DNA of 64,000 nucleotides from Chlorops oryzae. Its lineage: Eukaryota; Arthropoda; Insecta; Diptera; Chloropidae. Shown here one piece after another: positions 1 to 11,305 of this stretch; the first letter of the stretch is position 1; each line of letters begins with the position of its first letter. The DNA lies in assembly GCA_020466095.1 (NCBI GenBank), contig CM035807.1:14615985-14679984 (forward strand), read 5' to 3'. The notes under the pieces were generated by a model. That model was not told where the DNA came from. It was given only the letters and a program-made list of their open reading frames with translations, and ran no database searches. A program made the translations under genes and the position numbers.

Positions 1-1430
1 AACGCATTTATCGTAAGCCCAAAGTTCGTGTTTTGCTACTTCTTCCAGTTCGATTCAACATCATCCTCATCCTCATGGACCGCATCTCTCGCTCCGGACA
101 AGCCGCCACAGCCTCTGCCCATGCTTCTGCGTTAATAATAATCGAGCATCGAATGCAATTCCATTTCTTCGCTAACCTAGAGCGAACACACTGCTCACAC
201 GCCCTAATCCTCATCCTCATGTCCATATTCACATCCACACATTCTCGTTCTCGTTCTCATTCTCATTCTCGTCGTGTTCATCATCATTATCACCATCGAT
301 GCAGATGCAATTTATCCGTGAATTTGTTTTTAATTTTCAACACATTCGCTAATTTGATTTTTAACTTTTTATAACCTCCGATATCCCACCGACCTCCCTC
401 CCTCCCTCCCTTCCACTCTACTGTTCATTCCAATTTTCGAATTGCACGTTCGCCTTTTTTCCATGGAAGTCCTTAGCCACAAAATGGAGCTCTGCCGACT
501 ACTATTTTGCGCAGGGAATTAAGTTAATCGTGCTCCGGCGTATTTAGTTATAATTTTTGTGTTCTTCCTTTTTTTGTTTTTTCTTCTCAATTTTTTTGTT
601 TTTGTTTTTGCCTTTGTCTTTGTTGATCATTCTCGTTCTCCGGAATTGTGAATCAAACTGCAATTCGGACCACTTCATGGGCTTGTTAAGCGCATAATTT
701 ATGTGGCCCGCGATGATCGTTGGCATCTGATGATGCACACTCGAGTCGAGTCCAGTCGAGTGGAGTCGAGGAGCTGTGCATTTTGTTGCTCTTCTTTGTA
801 TTGCTTGTTCGGTGACTAAATTAATCGATTTTTAACGCTTTGAATGCGTTCCTTAAGGACTTCTTTTCTTGTATTTTATTCTCCTCTTATTTTTCCTCAT
901 CTTTATTTTTTTTTTTTTTGTTATTAATATTATTTTGTAGTTAATGCACGGTAAGCGTGAAGTCTTTTAAGCTTATTAGCGAAATGGCTTAGTCAATTTG
1001 GTTAAGTGAGCAAGCATGTCTTTGAAAAGAGACTTTGAAAGTACCTACCTTAGATGAGAGGTTTGATATGAAGAATTATGATAGGCTATTTTCATTATTA
1101 TTACTTTGATTTTCTTTTATAGTTATTTTAATTAATGACATTCAATATAATGTTATAGGTCCGAAGAACCCTCTTCTTTTTCTTCTTCTTTTCTTCTCTA
1201 GCTCACTTTCAATTGAACGCTGAACCGGAAATGCAACAATTCATAAATTAGTCCCTCGTTAAGTGAACTTATTACACTTCAAATGCGTCCGTCCTTTCGC
1301 CGTAATCTTGTCTCAGCGAATTGATATTTCTACGAGAAGAACTACTGCTGCTGCTGCTTAGTTGTCGTTCTTGTTGTTGTTGTTGTTTTTATTTATTTTT
1401 ATTTATTTTTTTTCTTTTAACCTGTTGCAG
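1..1430. other. Non-coding stretch, no gene seen
   Basis: AT-rich sequence with TC-rich and poly-T tracts, a CATCCT/TTCTCG-rich patch near 60-290 and CTG and TTG triplet runs near 1338-1386. The open frames here are low-complexity and do not resemble proteins. It ends in a polypyrimidine tract leading to a good splice acceptor at 1429-1430, so it could be the last intron of a gene entering from the left. Confidence 0.5.
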
Positions 1431-1576
1431 TCATGTCCGCGAATTTACGTCGAAAGTGTTTGGCATATCGAACATATGCTGCGATGTATGAAGACCCGAA
1501 GGCAACGAATGTGCCACAATCCCAAGTGAGGCGACTTCATTTTTAGCTTCATTTCGTCGAACATAAATACAATAAA
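1431..1576 (+). other. Candidate terminal exon with poly(A) signal
   Basis: A long T-rich tract ends in a CAG acceptor at 1428-1430. The following segment is less AT-rich than its surroundings. One frame stays open from 1432 to a TGA at 1489-1491 and would encode about 19 residues ending ISNICCDV. An AATAAA poly(A) signal lies at 1571-1576, about 80 bases past that stop. The combination fits the last exon of a rightward gene whose other exons lie outside the window. The other two frames are also open for a while; one starts with ATG at 1433 and would reach a possible GTGAGG donor at 1527. I do not recognise the peptide, so the frame and even the existence of the exon are uncertain. Confidence 0.22.
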
Positions 1577-1599
1577 TTTGTTCGCGCAATGTTTTTGCG

Positions 1600-2783
1600 G
1601 ATCAATTTTTCTCTTTTTTGTTTTTTCTTCCCTTTTTTTTGCTTTAAATTTAATTCGATTTCACTTCATTTTTTCCAATATATTATGGCTTGTTTAAATT
1701 ATATTGCACTATTAAGCGAATTTAATGGAAACGCTTCAAGTGTTAAACGAACATTTGTTTCGTTGTGGAAGCGCGGGTGTGACGGGGGGATAAACGCGGT
1801 GAAGAGGGAAAACAGGAAACTTGAAGGAGTTTCAGTTGGCTATGCTGTCAGTAGTTTCAATATCGTGGAGGTGTTCAATAAATTTCAAGAGTTTTTATAG
1901 ACCATCAGGAATGGTTTTATTTTTTTAAATATCTCCTGATGTCGTGGGGGATTTGAAGAAAATCGCGAAAGTCATCGAATCACAAGGACAGTAAAGTGAA
2001 ATCTCCGGATGCGAGTTTGTTTTGGGTCATCCGTTAATCCGACAAACGTTTTGCAAGGCTTTCAATATGTGGCGGCTTTTAAAGCTTTCGAAAATATTTC
2101 AAAATTTTTATTAATCGATTTGATTTTCATGACAGCCCCCAATAATGGACATGTCGAACTGCAGGGTGTACCGCCTTAAACATCGGCGGATTATCGGAAG
2201 TCGCATAAAAGATCACAGATCTTTGGTGTTGGCAGAATTTCAAGGCGAATCGGACTCCTTGAGGAGCTCTGGTACATGCGGACATCAGTCCCAAAGTCCA
2301 ACTTCAAAACCCTCTCTAAGGGTTGAACAATAACTGCCCGTTTTATAGGGACTTTCAAGTTTTTCTTATAGGGCGAAAATCCCATTCTTCATGGGTAAGA
2401 CTCCAAATAAATTATGGCATATGTATTACTGTTTTAAAGGAAATTTATCAGAGATTTGGGAAAAAATTTGAAACCATGTAAAGGCTCATAGAAAGAAATT
2501 TGGGACACGGGGAGAATTTTTTTCGTGACCCCATCACAAAAAACTGCAACCAAAAAAAAAAGGTCCCATGCCAAGTTTATTGTACACTAAAATATATCCT
2601 ATACCCATTATCAAGCCCCTGGCCCGGGGGAACCACCTCCTTTTCCTCTCTACAGGCATGATCATGTATTGATAAGACCTTTTTGAAACCCAAAATGGCT
2701 CCCAAGGCAGAAAACGTAAAGAAAATATCAAAATTTTCACTTTAATGCCAAAAAAATACCCTTAAAAGGGCCTGACAATTGAA
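1600..2783. other. Non-coding stretch
   Basis: AT-rich sequence with short open frames only and no recognisable protein, RNA gene or terminal repeat. The 103-codon frame at 1589-1900 begins in poly-T-coded Phe/Leu and has no domain I know. Confidence 0.4.
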
Positions 2784-2927
2784 CAGGGGCGGAATGGGAT
2801 TTAAAGGGCCTAAGGAAAAAATAAAAAATAAAAAAAATCCTTACTCCATGAGTATTGATCCCAGATACAGCGCACTGGGGGCGCACCGGGCATTTGCCCA
2901 GTTGCCCGTAGGCCCAGTGCGCCCCTG
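2784..2927. mobile_element. Short hAT-type MITE
   Basis: The 144-bp segment starts CAGGGGCGGAATGGG. Its reverse complement starts CAGGGGCGCACTGGG, so the ends are inverted repeats of the CAGGGGC type common in hAT elements. It is flanked by near-identical 8-bp duplications, CAATTGAA on the left (2776-2783) and CAATTGAC on the right (2928-2935). It has no coding capacity, so it is a non-autonomous element. The family assignment rests on the terminal CAG and the 8-bp target duplication. Confidence 0.6.
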
Positions 2928-2935
2928 CAATTGAC

Positions 2936-4153
2936 CGTTAAACTATATCAAAAAAATTTTCTCTGATATGGAACGTTTAGACGAAACCACTGCAAATTTA
3001 TTTCTTCCCCTTGTAACTTCCCCAGGCAAAACTGAGGGCCCCCCGTCTAAAACGATTTCTTGCTCACCATGACACCCTGTACCAGCCCTGTACAGAGAAG
3101 GACTTTAGTGCGGCATACCCTATAGATGAGTTTTCTTAATCGTTCCTCTAAAGACCCGAAACATTCTCACTTTTGTGTCTAATGAAAGGAATTCTGGACT
3201 TTAGTTATTTGCTCAATTTATAAATTTCTTATCCTGAACATTTAGACGGAAAAGCAACAGGACATAACTCAAACTTGCAACAACATGATTTTACTTAAAC
3301 GTTTTATATTCACTTTTTTCCCTTTTCTGACTTATCGCCTCCAAATCCTAATTTGAAGAAGAGCCCCGAAGAATTTCATCATTTTGAAGAGCTAACCCGA
3401 AAAGCGCCTTTTATAACCTCAAGTCTAAAAAAAAAAAAAAAAAATCCTTGCCAAATTCCTGCAAGATTACGCTTAATCCACACAATAATTTCATTATTAA
3501 GCAATTTTGAGCTCGAAGACTCTTGCTGGCTGGCTGGCATCCCGACAACGATGAGCTAAAGAGTGTCCGACAAGTTAGAGGAGATCAAAAACCGAACGCA
3601 AAGGTACTCGAAGACGAAATCAATTTAAATTTTTATGCAATTTGTACAAAAATGCTGTTACTTTTGCGCAAAAGGAGCATAATTATTTCCGAGAAATCCA
3701 AACCGAACACAATGCCAACGCGAATGGACAAAATCACAAGAAGCTGAAAAGGCGAATCGCTTGGCAAGAACAAAGGAATAAAACGGGGCAACGAAAGGAA
3801 AAAAAGAAACAGTACGAAAAAACGATAAGACAAAGAGGCTGGAAAATGTCATGACAAAAGTGAAGTTAAGTGAGCGCATGCGTACACAAAAATGATGCTA
3901 ATCCATCACAAGAGACACAACAGCGGTACTCGAAGGTATCTATGTGGTGAACAATATGTGGCTGTGCAGATAATTTTGTATTGGAACGTTTTAAAAAAAA
4001 ATACAGTTGGCTCTAGACCCTAGTTGAATCGGAAATTTAGTCTTGAATCTAGAAATATAAAGTCAACCGTTAAGCTCTCGCGTCTCGCTCTTAAATCTTT
4101 TACGCGACGATCTGTCTAGCATCTTTCTCAGTGTCCTCAGTGCCATCAGCCTT
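2936..4153. other. Non-coding stretch
   Basis: AT-rich DNA with an A-run near 3427-3442 and overlapping short open frames in 3350-3880 on both strands. These frames are Lys/Asn-rich on one strand and Phe/Leu-rich on the other, as expected from composition alone. I see no gene. Confidence 0.4.
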
Positions 4154-4281
4154 TTTATACCCAGCGTAAGCGGGGTATATTAGTTTTGTGCAAATCTTGT
4201 AACAGGGAGAATTAAGCTCCGGAGATATAGAAAAATATATATAGAAATGATCAGGATCAAAAACTGAATCGATTTAGACAT

Positions 4282-4343
4282 GTCCGTCTGTCCGTCTGAC
4301 CGTCTGTCCGTCTGTCCGTCCGTCCGTCCGTCCGTCCGTCCGT
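4282..4343 (+). repeat. (GTCY)n microsatellite
   Basis: Tandem GTCC/GTCT tetranucleotides with one GACC interruption, inside the mini-me-like element. The end is a run of pure GTCC units that copy B has in fewer numbers. Confidence 0.9.
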
Positions 4344-4724
4344 GTTCGAATCTCCTCCGAAACGGCTGGACCAATCAAATCAAAATTTGGCACAGGTATA
4401 TCGGGATCCGAGTATGATCCTAAGTAAAAATGGGAGAGATCCGCCCACTGCCACGCCCACAAATGAATATAATGTGTTTTCAGTAAAATGCTTATAACTT
4501 GCGAACCACTCAACACATTCCATTGATATTTGGTGTATTGGTAAACTACAAAAAGAGACATATCCTGGGAAAAAAATGGACGCCGCCCTCCTCGAGCCAC
4601 GCCCACAAATAAGCTCATAAATAAGGGTTTATCGTAACTTCCGAAGTAAAAGGCGTAGAAGCTTCAAATTCGCAACATAGGTTCACCAAGGCGAATGAAA
4701 GGTGAAGGGAAATAATTTATGTGG

Positions 4725-5003
4725 CCCGCCCACTGCCACGCCCACAAATAAAGATTTTTCGTAACTTCCGAAGTAAAAGGCGTAGAAGCTTCAAATTCGC
4801 AACATAGGTTGACCAAGGCGAATGAAAGGTGAAGGGAAAAAATTTTTTTGCCGCCCACTGCCACGCCCACAAATGAAGATTTTTCGTAACTGCTGAAGTA
4901 AAAGGCGTAGAAGCTTCAAATTCGCAACATAGGTTGACCAAGGCGAATGAAAGGTGAAGGGAAATAATTTATGTGGCCCGCCCACTGCCACGCCCACAAA
5001 TAG
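4725..5003 (+). repeat. 125-bp tandem subunits in mini-me-like copy A
   Basis: The phrase GCCCACTGCCACGCCCACAA recurs at about 4728, 4854 and 4980, a period near 125 bp. Each unit holds AAGTAAAAGGCGTAGAAGCT and CAACATAGGTT. Copy B has more of these units, so the array expands and contracts. Confidence 0.85.
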
Positions 5004-5085
5004 AGAAGCAAAACATAGTGCGCCAATAATGTCGGGACGCTGGGTATTTCAAAGTCGGGCTTGACCGACTTTAGCTTTCTTACTT

Positions 5086-5797
5086 ATTTTTTTTATTTTT
5101 TTTTTTTTGTTGAATTCAATGTCTTCAACGTCAAGAGTAGACAACATTTACGCGTATAAAGTGATGTTTGGTCGTAACGTGCGCGGTGAATTATGCGCGA
5201 CATCATTTTAAATTGCTTGTTGAAAATCACAAAATCCTCACAGCACACAAAATTGTGACTAGAGGCCCCGAGCAGTTATTCCATTGTTCTGGACCGAACT
5301 GAACTGAGCTGAGTTGAGCTGAGCCGTTGTAGCCGAGCTCTAATTGATGCAACACGGCTATAAATTTTATCGGAGGCGATCTTCAAGTCAGTAAGTGGCC
5401 TCCTTGTATTCATCATATTGCATGTTGCCAGCTATTGTTGTGTTCTACTCGTAGCTGTTGTGTCTCCTCCGTTGTCCACATTTGATGTCACATCTCGTCG
5501 GATATTTTCGCGCTTTTATTTTTTAAGGTTTTTTTTATTGTGAATATTTTTTGTTTTGAGTTGAGTTGAGTTGAGTTTTTTGGCGAATTATTCAGCATAA
5601 GATGACATTTTACAGTGAGTGATTTGTATGGCAGTTGAGACGACATTTTACAGTCTAAAGATACAAGTTTCGAGGGGAGGAGACCAAAACGGATTTAGAG
5701 GGCAACATTATAATGGGGATTTTAAAGGAGTCTTCCTATAATTCAAAGAGACTTCAAAGGGCCGTTGTTTTTTATCATATCTAGGGCAATAGAAATA
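5086..5797. other. Non-coding stretch with GAGTT and GAGCT runs
   Basis: Contains a CTGAACTGAGCTGAGTTGAG-type run near 5295-5325 and a (GAGTT)n run near 5555-5577. No gene is visible between the mini-me-like element and the mariner. Confidence 0.5.
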
Positions 5798-5829
5798 TTA
5801 GGTGTAGTAAAAAGAAATCCATTATTTTT
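5798..5829. repeat. mariner left terminal inverted repeat
   Basis: 32 bp, exactly the reverse complement of 7051-7082. It would be a transposase binding site. TA precedes it at 5796-5797. Confidence 0.95.
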
Positions 5830-5874
5830 GCATTAAATTGAGGGCTTTATTTAAGATAGTTAGAATGACCCGAT

Positions 5875-6900
5875 TTAGGTCAAATATGCGCCGTTTTGTT
5901 CGATAACTTGTTGCCATTTTAAAGGTAATTTCATTATGCCTCTCTCATAGAAGCCCTCGTTCCTATTACCAAAAAATTGAGACAGTCGAATTTCAGAAGC
6001 CTCTCTTGAAGCGAATGTTTCACCAGCAAAATTGTTCGCCATGGACAGGAACAGATGGTAATCACTTGGTGCCAGGTCCGGACTATAAGGTGGATGCAGA
6101 AGAACCTCCCAACCAAACTCCCGGAGCTTCTGGCGAGTCACTATCGATGTGTGTGGCCTGGCGTTGTCCTGATGGAACACAATTCCTCTCCTATTGGCCA
6201 AAGCTGGCCGCTTATGGGCGATTGCTTCCTTCAGACGGTCCAATTGTTGACAGTAGAGTTCCGAGTTAAGAGTTTTGCCGTATGGGAGCAGCTCATAGTA
6301 GATAATTCTCTGCCAATCCCACCAAACACACAGCAAAACCTTCCTGGCCGTCAATCCTGGCTTGGCCACCGTTTCCGCCGGTTCACCGTGTTTCGACCAC
6401 GACCGTTTTCGCTTGACGTTGTCGTAAGTGACCCACTTTTCATCACCAGTCACCAACCGCTTCAGAAATGGGTCGATTTTGTTGCGGTTCAGCAGCGATT
6501 CGCAGATGGAAATTCGGTCTATGAGGTTTTTTTGCGTTAACTCGTGTGGCACCCATACATCGAGCTTCTTTGTGTATCCAGCCTTATTCAAATGGTTCCA
6601 AACGGTTTTTTGTGCAATCTTTAGCTCTTTTGCAATCGAAACAGTGCTAACATGACGGTCGGACTCGATAATTTCCATGATTTTATCGACATTTTCGACA
6701 ATTGGCCTTCCAGTGCGTGGTGCATCCTTGACATCGAAGTTACCGGAACGGAATCGACGAAACCAAAATTGCGCATGGTTGGCTGTTATAGTATCAGGTC
6801 CATAAACGCTATTCACATTTTCAGCCGCCTGGCTTGCGTTTTCTCCCTTATCGAAGAAAAACTGTAAAATGTAGCGAATTTTCTATTTGCTGATGTCCAT
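5875..6900 (-). pseudogene. mariner transposase with early stop codon
   Basis: Encodes the cut-and-paste transposase that binds the element's inverted repeats and inserts at TA. From the natural ATG at 6900 the frame would give 341 residues, the usual mariner length. Codon 6 is TAG (6883-6885), one C-to-T change from CAG; after it the frame is open to the stop at 5875. The N-terminal half carries the HTH DNA-binding region, followed by WVPHEL at about residues 116-121. The catalytic triad is complete: TGDE (Asp near 153), HQDNARPH (Asp near 245) and APSDYH (Asp near 280), with 34 residues between the last two, the DD34D signature. The next usable start, a GTG at 6816, would remove part of the DNA-binding domain. 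The rest of the protein shows no damage, so loss of function is recent. Confidence 0.93.
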
Positions 6901-7050
6901 CTTTGACAAGCTGTCAAACAAAACTGAATCAATCAATCAAAAAAGTGTCAAAAAAGCTTTTTTAGTAGGAACTGTCATCTTTCTAATGCCCCCTAGCGGA
7001 ACACGATCGGACTTATACGCGAGATGCAGATAAAAAACGCCATCTATTGG

Positions 7051-7082
7051 AAAAATAATGGATTTCTTTTTACTACACCTAA
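7051..7082. repeat. mariner right terminal inverted repeat
   Basis: Perfect inverted match to 5798-5829, followed by the TA target duplication at 7083-7084. Confidence 0.95.
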
Positions 7083-7139
7083 TATTTAAGCTCAGGACCT
7101 AAAAGTATGCATATAAATATTTATATTATAGCCTCGTAA

Positions 7140-7580
7140 AATTAAAAAAATTTAGAATTTTCATAAGAAATAAATAATTATTAATCGCCTATATCTCCTA
7201 TACTAGAAGAGGTAGAGCAAAAATACGCGAATCTGGTGATCACAGGGGGAAATCGAAAAACTATGGAATTTTCATAAGAAATTTTAAAAATGTTTCTTTA
7301 ATCCCCGATATCTCCTACAGTAGAAGAGCTAGATTGAAAATAAGCGTATTTGGTGATTACAGGGAAAAATTCTTTAATCTCCGATATCTTTTTATCTGGT
7401 GATCACCTAGGAAAATTCAAAAAATTCGGGTTTTTCATAGGAAGAAGAGCTAGAGGCGAAAATAAGCGTATCTGGTGAACACCGGCAAAAATTCCTTAAT
7501 CGCCGATAATCTGGGTATCACCAAGGAAAATTAAAACAAAAACCGTTTTTTCATATGAAATAAAAACATCTTAAATCTCC
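7140..7580. repeat. Degenerate ~115-bp tandem repeats
   Basis: Three to four decayed units share CGCCGATATCTCCTATACT-like, AGAAGAGCTAGA, AATAAGCGTATCTGGTGAT and TTTTTCATA segments. They run into GGCGTGGCAGT phrases at about 7609 and 7735, like those in the mini-me-like elements, so this is probably an old relative of that repeat class. Confidence 0.6.
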
Positions 7581-7859
7581 AACTTTCGATTGGCGTTAAA
7601 CCCAAAGTAGGCGTGGCAGTCCCAATAGTTTTATCTTTTTTTTTCGAGGAGAACTCAATTAAGAAGTGTCCCGAATTAAAGGTCCCTAGGTCCAAAAATA
7701 AAATTTTTGACTTGTGCACTTATATGGGAGGTGGGCGTGGCAGTGGGCCCACATCCTAATTTAGCCCACAGAAATGTTTCTGTGCTTTTTCAATGCTCTA
7801 CGACCACTCTTTCTATTTTTTTCCAAAAAATATATGGAGCGGCCCCACTGTGCTACGTG

Positions 7860-7909
7860 CCGAACATTCGGTATTCGGCAGAGAGGTTGACCGAACATTC
7901 GGTATTCGG
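7860..7909. repeat. Duplicated palindromic 19-mer
   Basis: The 19-mer CCGAACATTCGGTATTCGG occurs at 7860-7878 and again at 7891-7909, 31 bp apart. Each contains a CCGAA/TTCGG inverted pair. Function is unknown. Confidence 0.85.
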
Positions 7910-8290
7910 GTAAATCACTATTTGCGGCATCACTAGTAAAAATTATGTAAATGGGTTTTTAAATACTGAAAAGTGCACACCTTTAGGGGGTCGAATTTAA
8001 ACCGATTCCGTCGGATTACCAATGTCTTTTTTGTTGGCAGCATCACATATTTTTATACTTATGTATGTGTGTATATAATTTATTACATATTTAACTTTAA
8101 TAAACACTCACCTGCATTTTAAAAATTCCCTCGGCTATCAAACCATTACCTTAATTGATTCGTTTTTATCACACGAGACCAGGTAAAGTCTCCATGGAGC
8201 GCTTGAAAAAAACTCACTTATCTGAAAAGAAGAAGAAGAAGAAATCATTTAATGCGACTTAATGACGTTATTAAATCAAAAAAAAAAAAA

Positions 8291-8310
8291 TATATATATA
8301 TATATATATA
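8291..8310. repeat. (TA)n microsatellite
   Basis: A run of ten TA units following an A-run. Confidence 0.9.
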
Positions 8311-8703
8311 CACCTACATAAATACAAAGAAAAGGTAAAATTCGAACTATTTCTCAATGAAAATCCCTGCTCAAGGAAATCTTTAAAAATCACAATCCAA
8401 TCAATTCAACTTAATTTAGATAGAAGCTGTGCCTCGCAGCAGATTAAACCCTTGAACGCACCAGCATAACACAAGACATTGAAAAAGTGTCATTCTTGTT
8501 AAAATGCAATTAGTTACAAGGCAATTACAAAAAGAAAAAGAAGAAGAAAAAGAAAAAGAAAAACTGGGGGAACCGAGGATCAGACATGAAGTCAATGGAG
8601 TCAATAATAAATTCGTTAAACTTTAAAGAAACTGAAAACCACTTTGTCTCAGGACCAAAAGTCATACACATGAAAAGACCACAAAGAAAATCACACAGAC
8701 ACA

Positions 8704-8741
8704 TCCAAACACACACACACACGCCACACACACACACACAA
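8704..8741. repeat. (CA)n microsatellite
   Basis: CA dinucleotide run interrupted once by GC, followed by GACAGACAGAG-type sequence. The overlapping open frames on both strands are artefacts of it. Confidence 0.85.
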
Positions 8742-10261
8742 AGCGAGACAGACAGAGATAGCGAACGGTAGAGTGAAATAGCGACCAAGATCGTGGCATG
8801 CTAGGCTAACGAGCATTTAATTTATAAAGCGACGATTTATGCGTCTGCTTTATACCGATTCAACGCGATAGTTAAGAGATTTACAATATAGGGGAGTGTG
8901 GCCCTATCAAAGAGAGAGTTTCGATAAAGCATGGAAGCGCGATGATAATGATGACTGTTAGTCTGTTATTCCCGTTGGCATTGTCGCAACAATGATGTGA
9001 TAAATGCGCGTTATTCGATATCATTTCCTATCTATCTCTCAATACATTTCCTTCTTCTGAAGTTTTTGACAAATTTATGCGTAAAACTATAAAATATTTC
9101 AAGAATGTCTTGACGAGAGAATGAAAATTTCCGGAATTTTTAAATATATCACACGGCGACTATTCTACTCTTGTGGACTTTTACAGAGCTGTGATAATTA
9201 ATCTGCACAGTCGATAAAAGAGTTGATTTGGCTTTCATTTTCAAACTTTGAAATTTTCTACGCACTCAATGTTGAATAAAGCCGTTCCGTTACTAAGCAA
9301 ATATTATGTAGGTTGATTTCGCAGAGATAATTATTGAAACTAGGAGTGCCAGTTGCGGTCGACATTCGACCGCTCTAGAAAAAACTTTTATTATTATCAG
9401 TACCTATTTTATTTAAAATTTATAAATTTTTAAGAGAGAACAAATTTCTTTATTCACAACATTTGTCGTAAAAGTTTTGAAATCTTTACGCAAATAACCC
9501 TAGTGTGGAGTTTCAGATACATATAAAAATCCGCCATTCATCAATTGAGCGAACTCTGCAGGCGGCAAAATACAGCTGTCCTTGCTAAAGTACTGATGTT
9601 CTTAATAAAATACTCACTTTCTTGAATGTTTGTTCCTGCTTTTTATTTATGGTCATATAAAAGGCTAGAATTATTGGAAATTGCGATCGCTGGAAAAAAG
9701 TGGTAACAAAGTGCCGCACAAATTTTGAACGACTTTAAACGGATAGAGATAGTTAGAAGAGGATTAGTTCCTCAAAGAAAGAATTTTGGGTAAAAATGTG
9801 GCAAATGAACTTTGCCTTTGTGGCAACATGATGTGAAAGCATTTGAATTCCTACATGTTATTTCCGATTTGTGATTTCCGATTTCCGAAATCCTTAGCAC
9901 CACAATAGCAACAAATTAGACTTAATGAACCACAATTATTTAAATGGTTCAAATTGGCGCGGAGCTGCATTCAAAGCGCACTTGTATGAAGCTTCCAAAT
10001 TATTCGTTTCGTGATCGATTTCATTTATTTACTTTTCACCATCACTTTTCGACATATTTTTGCGATTTTCATCTCTACGTCTTTTCACAAAGCCAGTCAT
10101 AGTACGATGCCTACCACGCATTTTTTTACTTGTTTTATTTTCAATAAAAACTTACCGATGCACTGTAATCACAAACGCCAACTAAAAAAAAATTCACACT
10201 CCCACATAATGCAAAACTATTACACCAATGCTTATTGAATTTACGGAAAAACAAAAATACA

Positions 10262-10565
10262 ATCGAAACAAAAATTCAAAAACTTAGATCTGTAACTGTT
10301 TTTCTATTGTCTTTGATTTTTCGCTGCCTCTCCTAAGAGCATATCACAATGAACGATAGTTCAACAATATTTAAACCAATGTTTAAACAAATGCTTAAAA
10401 TACAGAAACCAATAAAAAATATTAAAAAACAAAAACAAAAAAGGAAAAAGATGAACTAAAATTCAAAAATTCGATCTCTTACGTTTTTCTATCGCTTTGA
10501 TTTTACTCTCCCTCGCTCAAAAAAGTCATAAAAGTGCAAGAGCATATCACAAAGAACGAATAACG
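10262..10565 (+). repeat. Diverged direct duplication, ~95-110 bp
   Basis: The segment at about 10272-10355 (AAAATTCAAAAACTTAGATC, then GTTTTTCTATTG, then AGAGCATATCACAATGAACG) recurs at about 10459-10561 with small indels (AAAATTCAAAAATTCGATCT, then AGAGCATATCACAAAGAACG). Confidence 0.65.
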
Positions 10566-11213
10566 AGAACAACAAAAGTCACTCACACATAAGTGCATTT
10601 CGAGAGTCTTGCTATTTAGAGAGCATGCAACAACAACACTATGGAAAACTTTTTACATGAATTGTAGCCTTAGTTTTCAACCGATTTGGAATTTGTAAAT
10701 TGATAAATCATCTACAAAAAATATATTTCTAATGGCTTTTTTTTTTTTTTTTTTGTCTAAAAATCGGTTCAGAAGGATCGATAAACGAAGGCGGAAAAGA
10801 TTTGTGCACAGAGCCAAAACTGCCTAATAGATTCAAGAAGATTTTCTCTATGAAACGTTTTTAGGCTAAGTGGTACCCCAGCAGAAAGAAGAGAAGATTG
10901 TTCCAAAGAGATACCTTATTTTTTTAATATGGTAAATCTTTTTAATTTTATCAAGAAGGGAAACACATGAAATCAAGAAGAAAACTAGTTATTCACAATT
11001 TTTTGCACTCAATTTCCGTTATTTTTGGCACCAAAGAAAAACAATCCATAGAGAAACACTTCTTGATTCCATTAGGTTTTATACTGAATTGTATTAAAAA
11101 TGGATTTCTTATTGATTCCATTGGGCTTTTTCTTGATTTTTTCAAAAAGGTATTCTTATTGATTTCATTAGGTTCCTTTAAGATTATGGGTAAACAAGCT
11201 TCTTAATTTATTT

Positions 11214-11305
11214 AATAAGGAAAACCTTTTTCAAAAAATCAATAAGAATTCATAATAAAAGCAACAAGTTTTCTTCTTGACTTATTCAAAAAGGTTTTCC
11301 TTATT
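11214..11305. repeat. 18-bp perfect inverted repeat
   Basis: AATAAGGAAAACCTTTTT at 11214-11231 is the exact reverse complement of 11288-11305. It lies in a region (10.96-11.35 kb) where TTCTTGATT and ATTAGG phrases recur, perhaps a decayed foldback element. Confidence 0.75.

Larger units (their letters stand above)
4154..5085 (+). mobile_element. mini-me-like dipteran element, copy A
   Basis: The element begins TTTATACCCAGCGTAAGCGG and ends near TTTAGCTTTCTTACTTATT. It carries in order a short TA run, a conserved core around GATCAGGATCAAAAACTGAA (4250-4269), a (GTCY)n tract, and 125-bp tandem units each containing GCCCACTGCCACGCCCACAA. The ordered TA tract, core and GTCY tract match the mini-me type of repeat known from flies. 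ATACCCAGCGT near the start and ACGCTGGGTAT at 5037-5047 are inverted copies. Copy B at 47941-49011 is in the same orientation. Open frames inside are repeat-derived and not genes. Confidence 0.7.
5798..7082 (-). mobile_element. mariner transposon, near complete
   Basis: A 1285-bp element bounded by perfect 32-bp terminal inverted repeats beginning TTAGGTGTAGTAAAAAGAAA (5798-5829 and 7051-7082). It is flanked by TA at 5796-5797 and 7083-7084, the mariner target duplication. Length, ends and one minus-strand transposase frame are typical of mariner. The identical ends and almost uninterrupted frame suggest a recent insertion. A premature stop makes this copy probably unable to make full-length transposase. 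The subfamily (mellifera-like from the TTAGGT ends) is a guess. Confidence 0.95.

Noticed and set aside
6006..6540. Plus-strand frames of 87 and 161 codons
   Set aside because: Antisense shadows of the mariner transposase.
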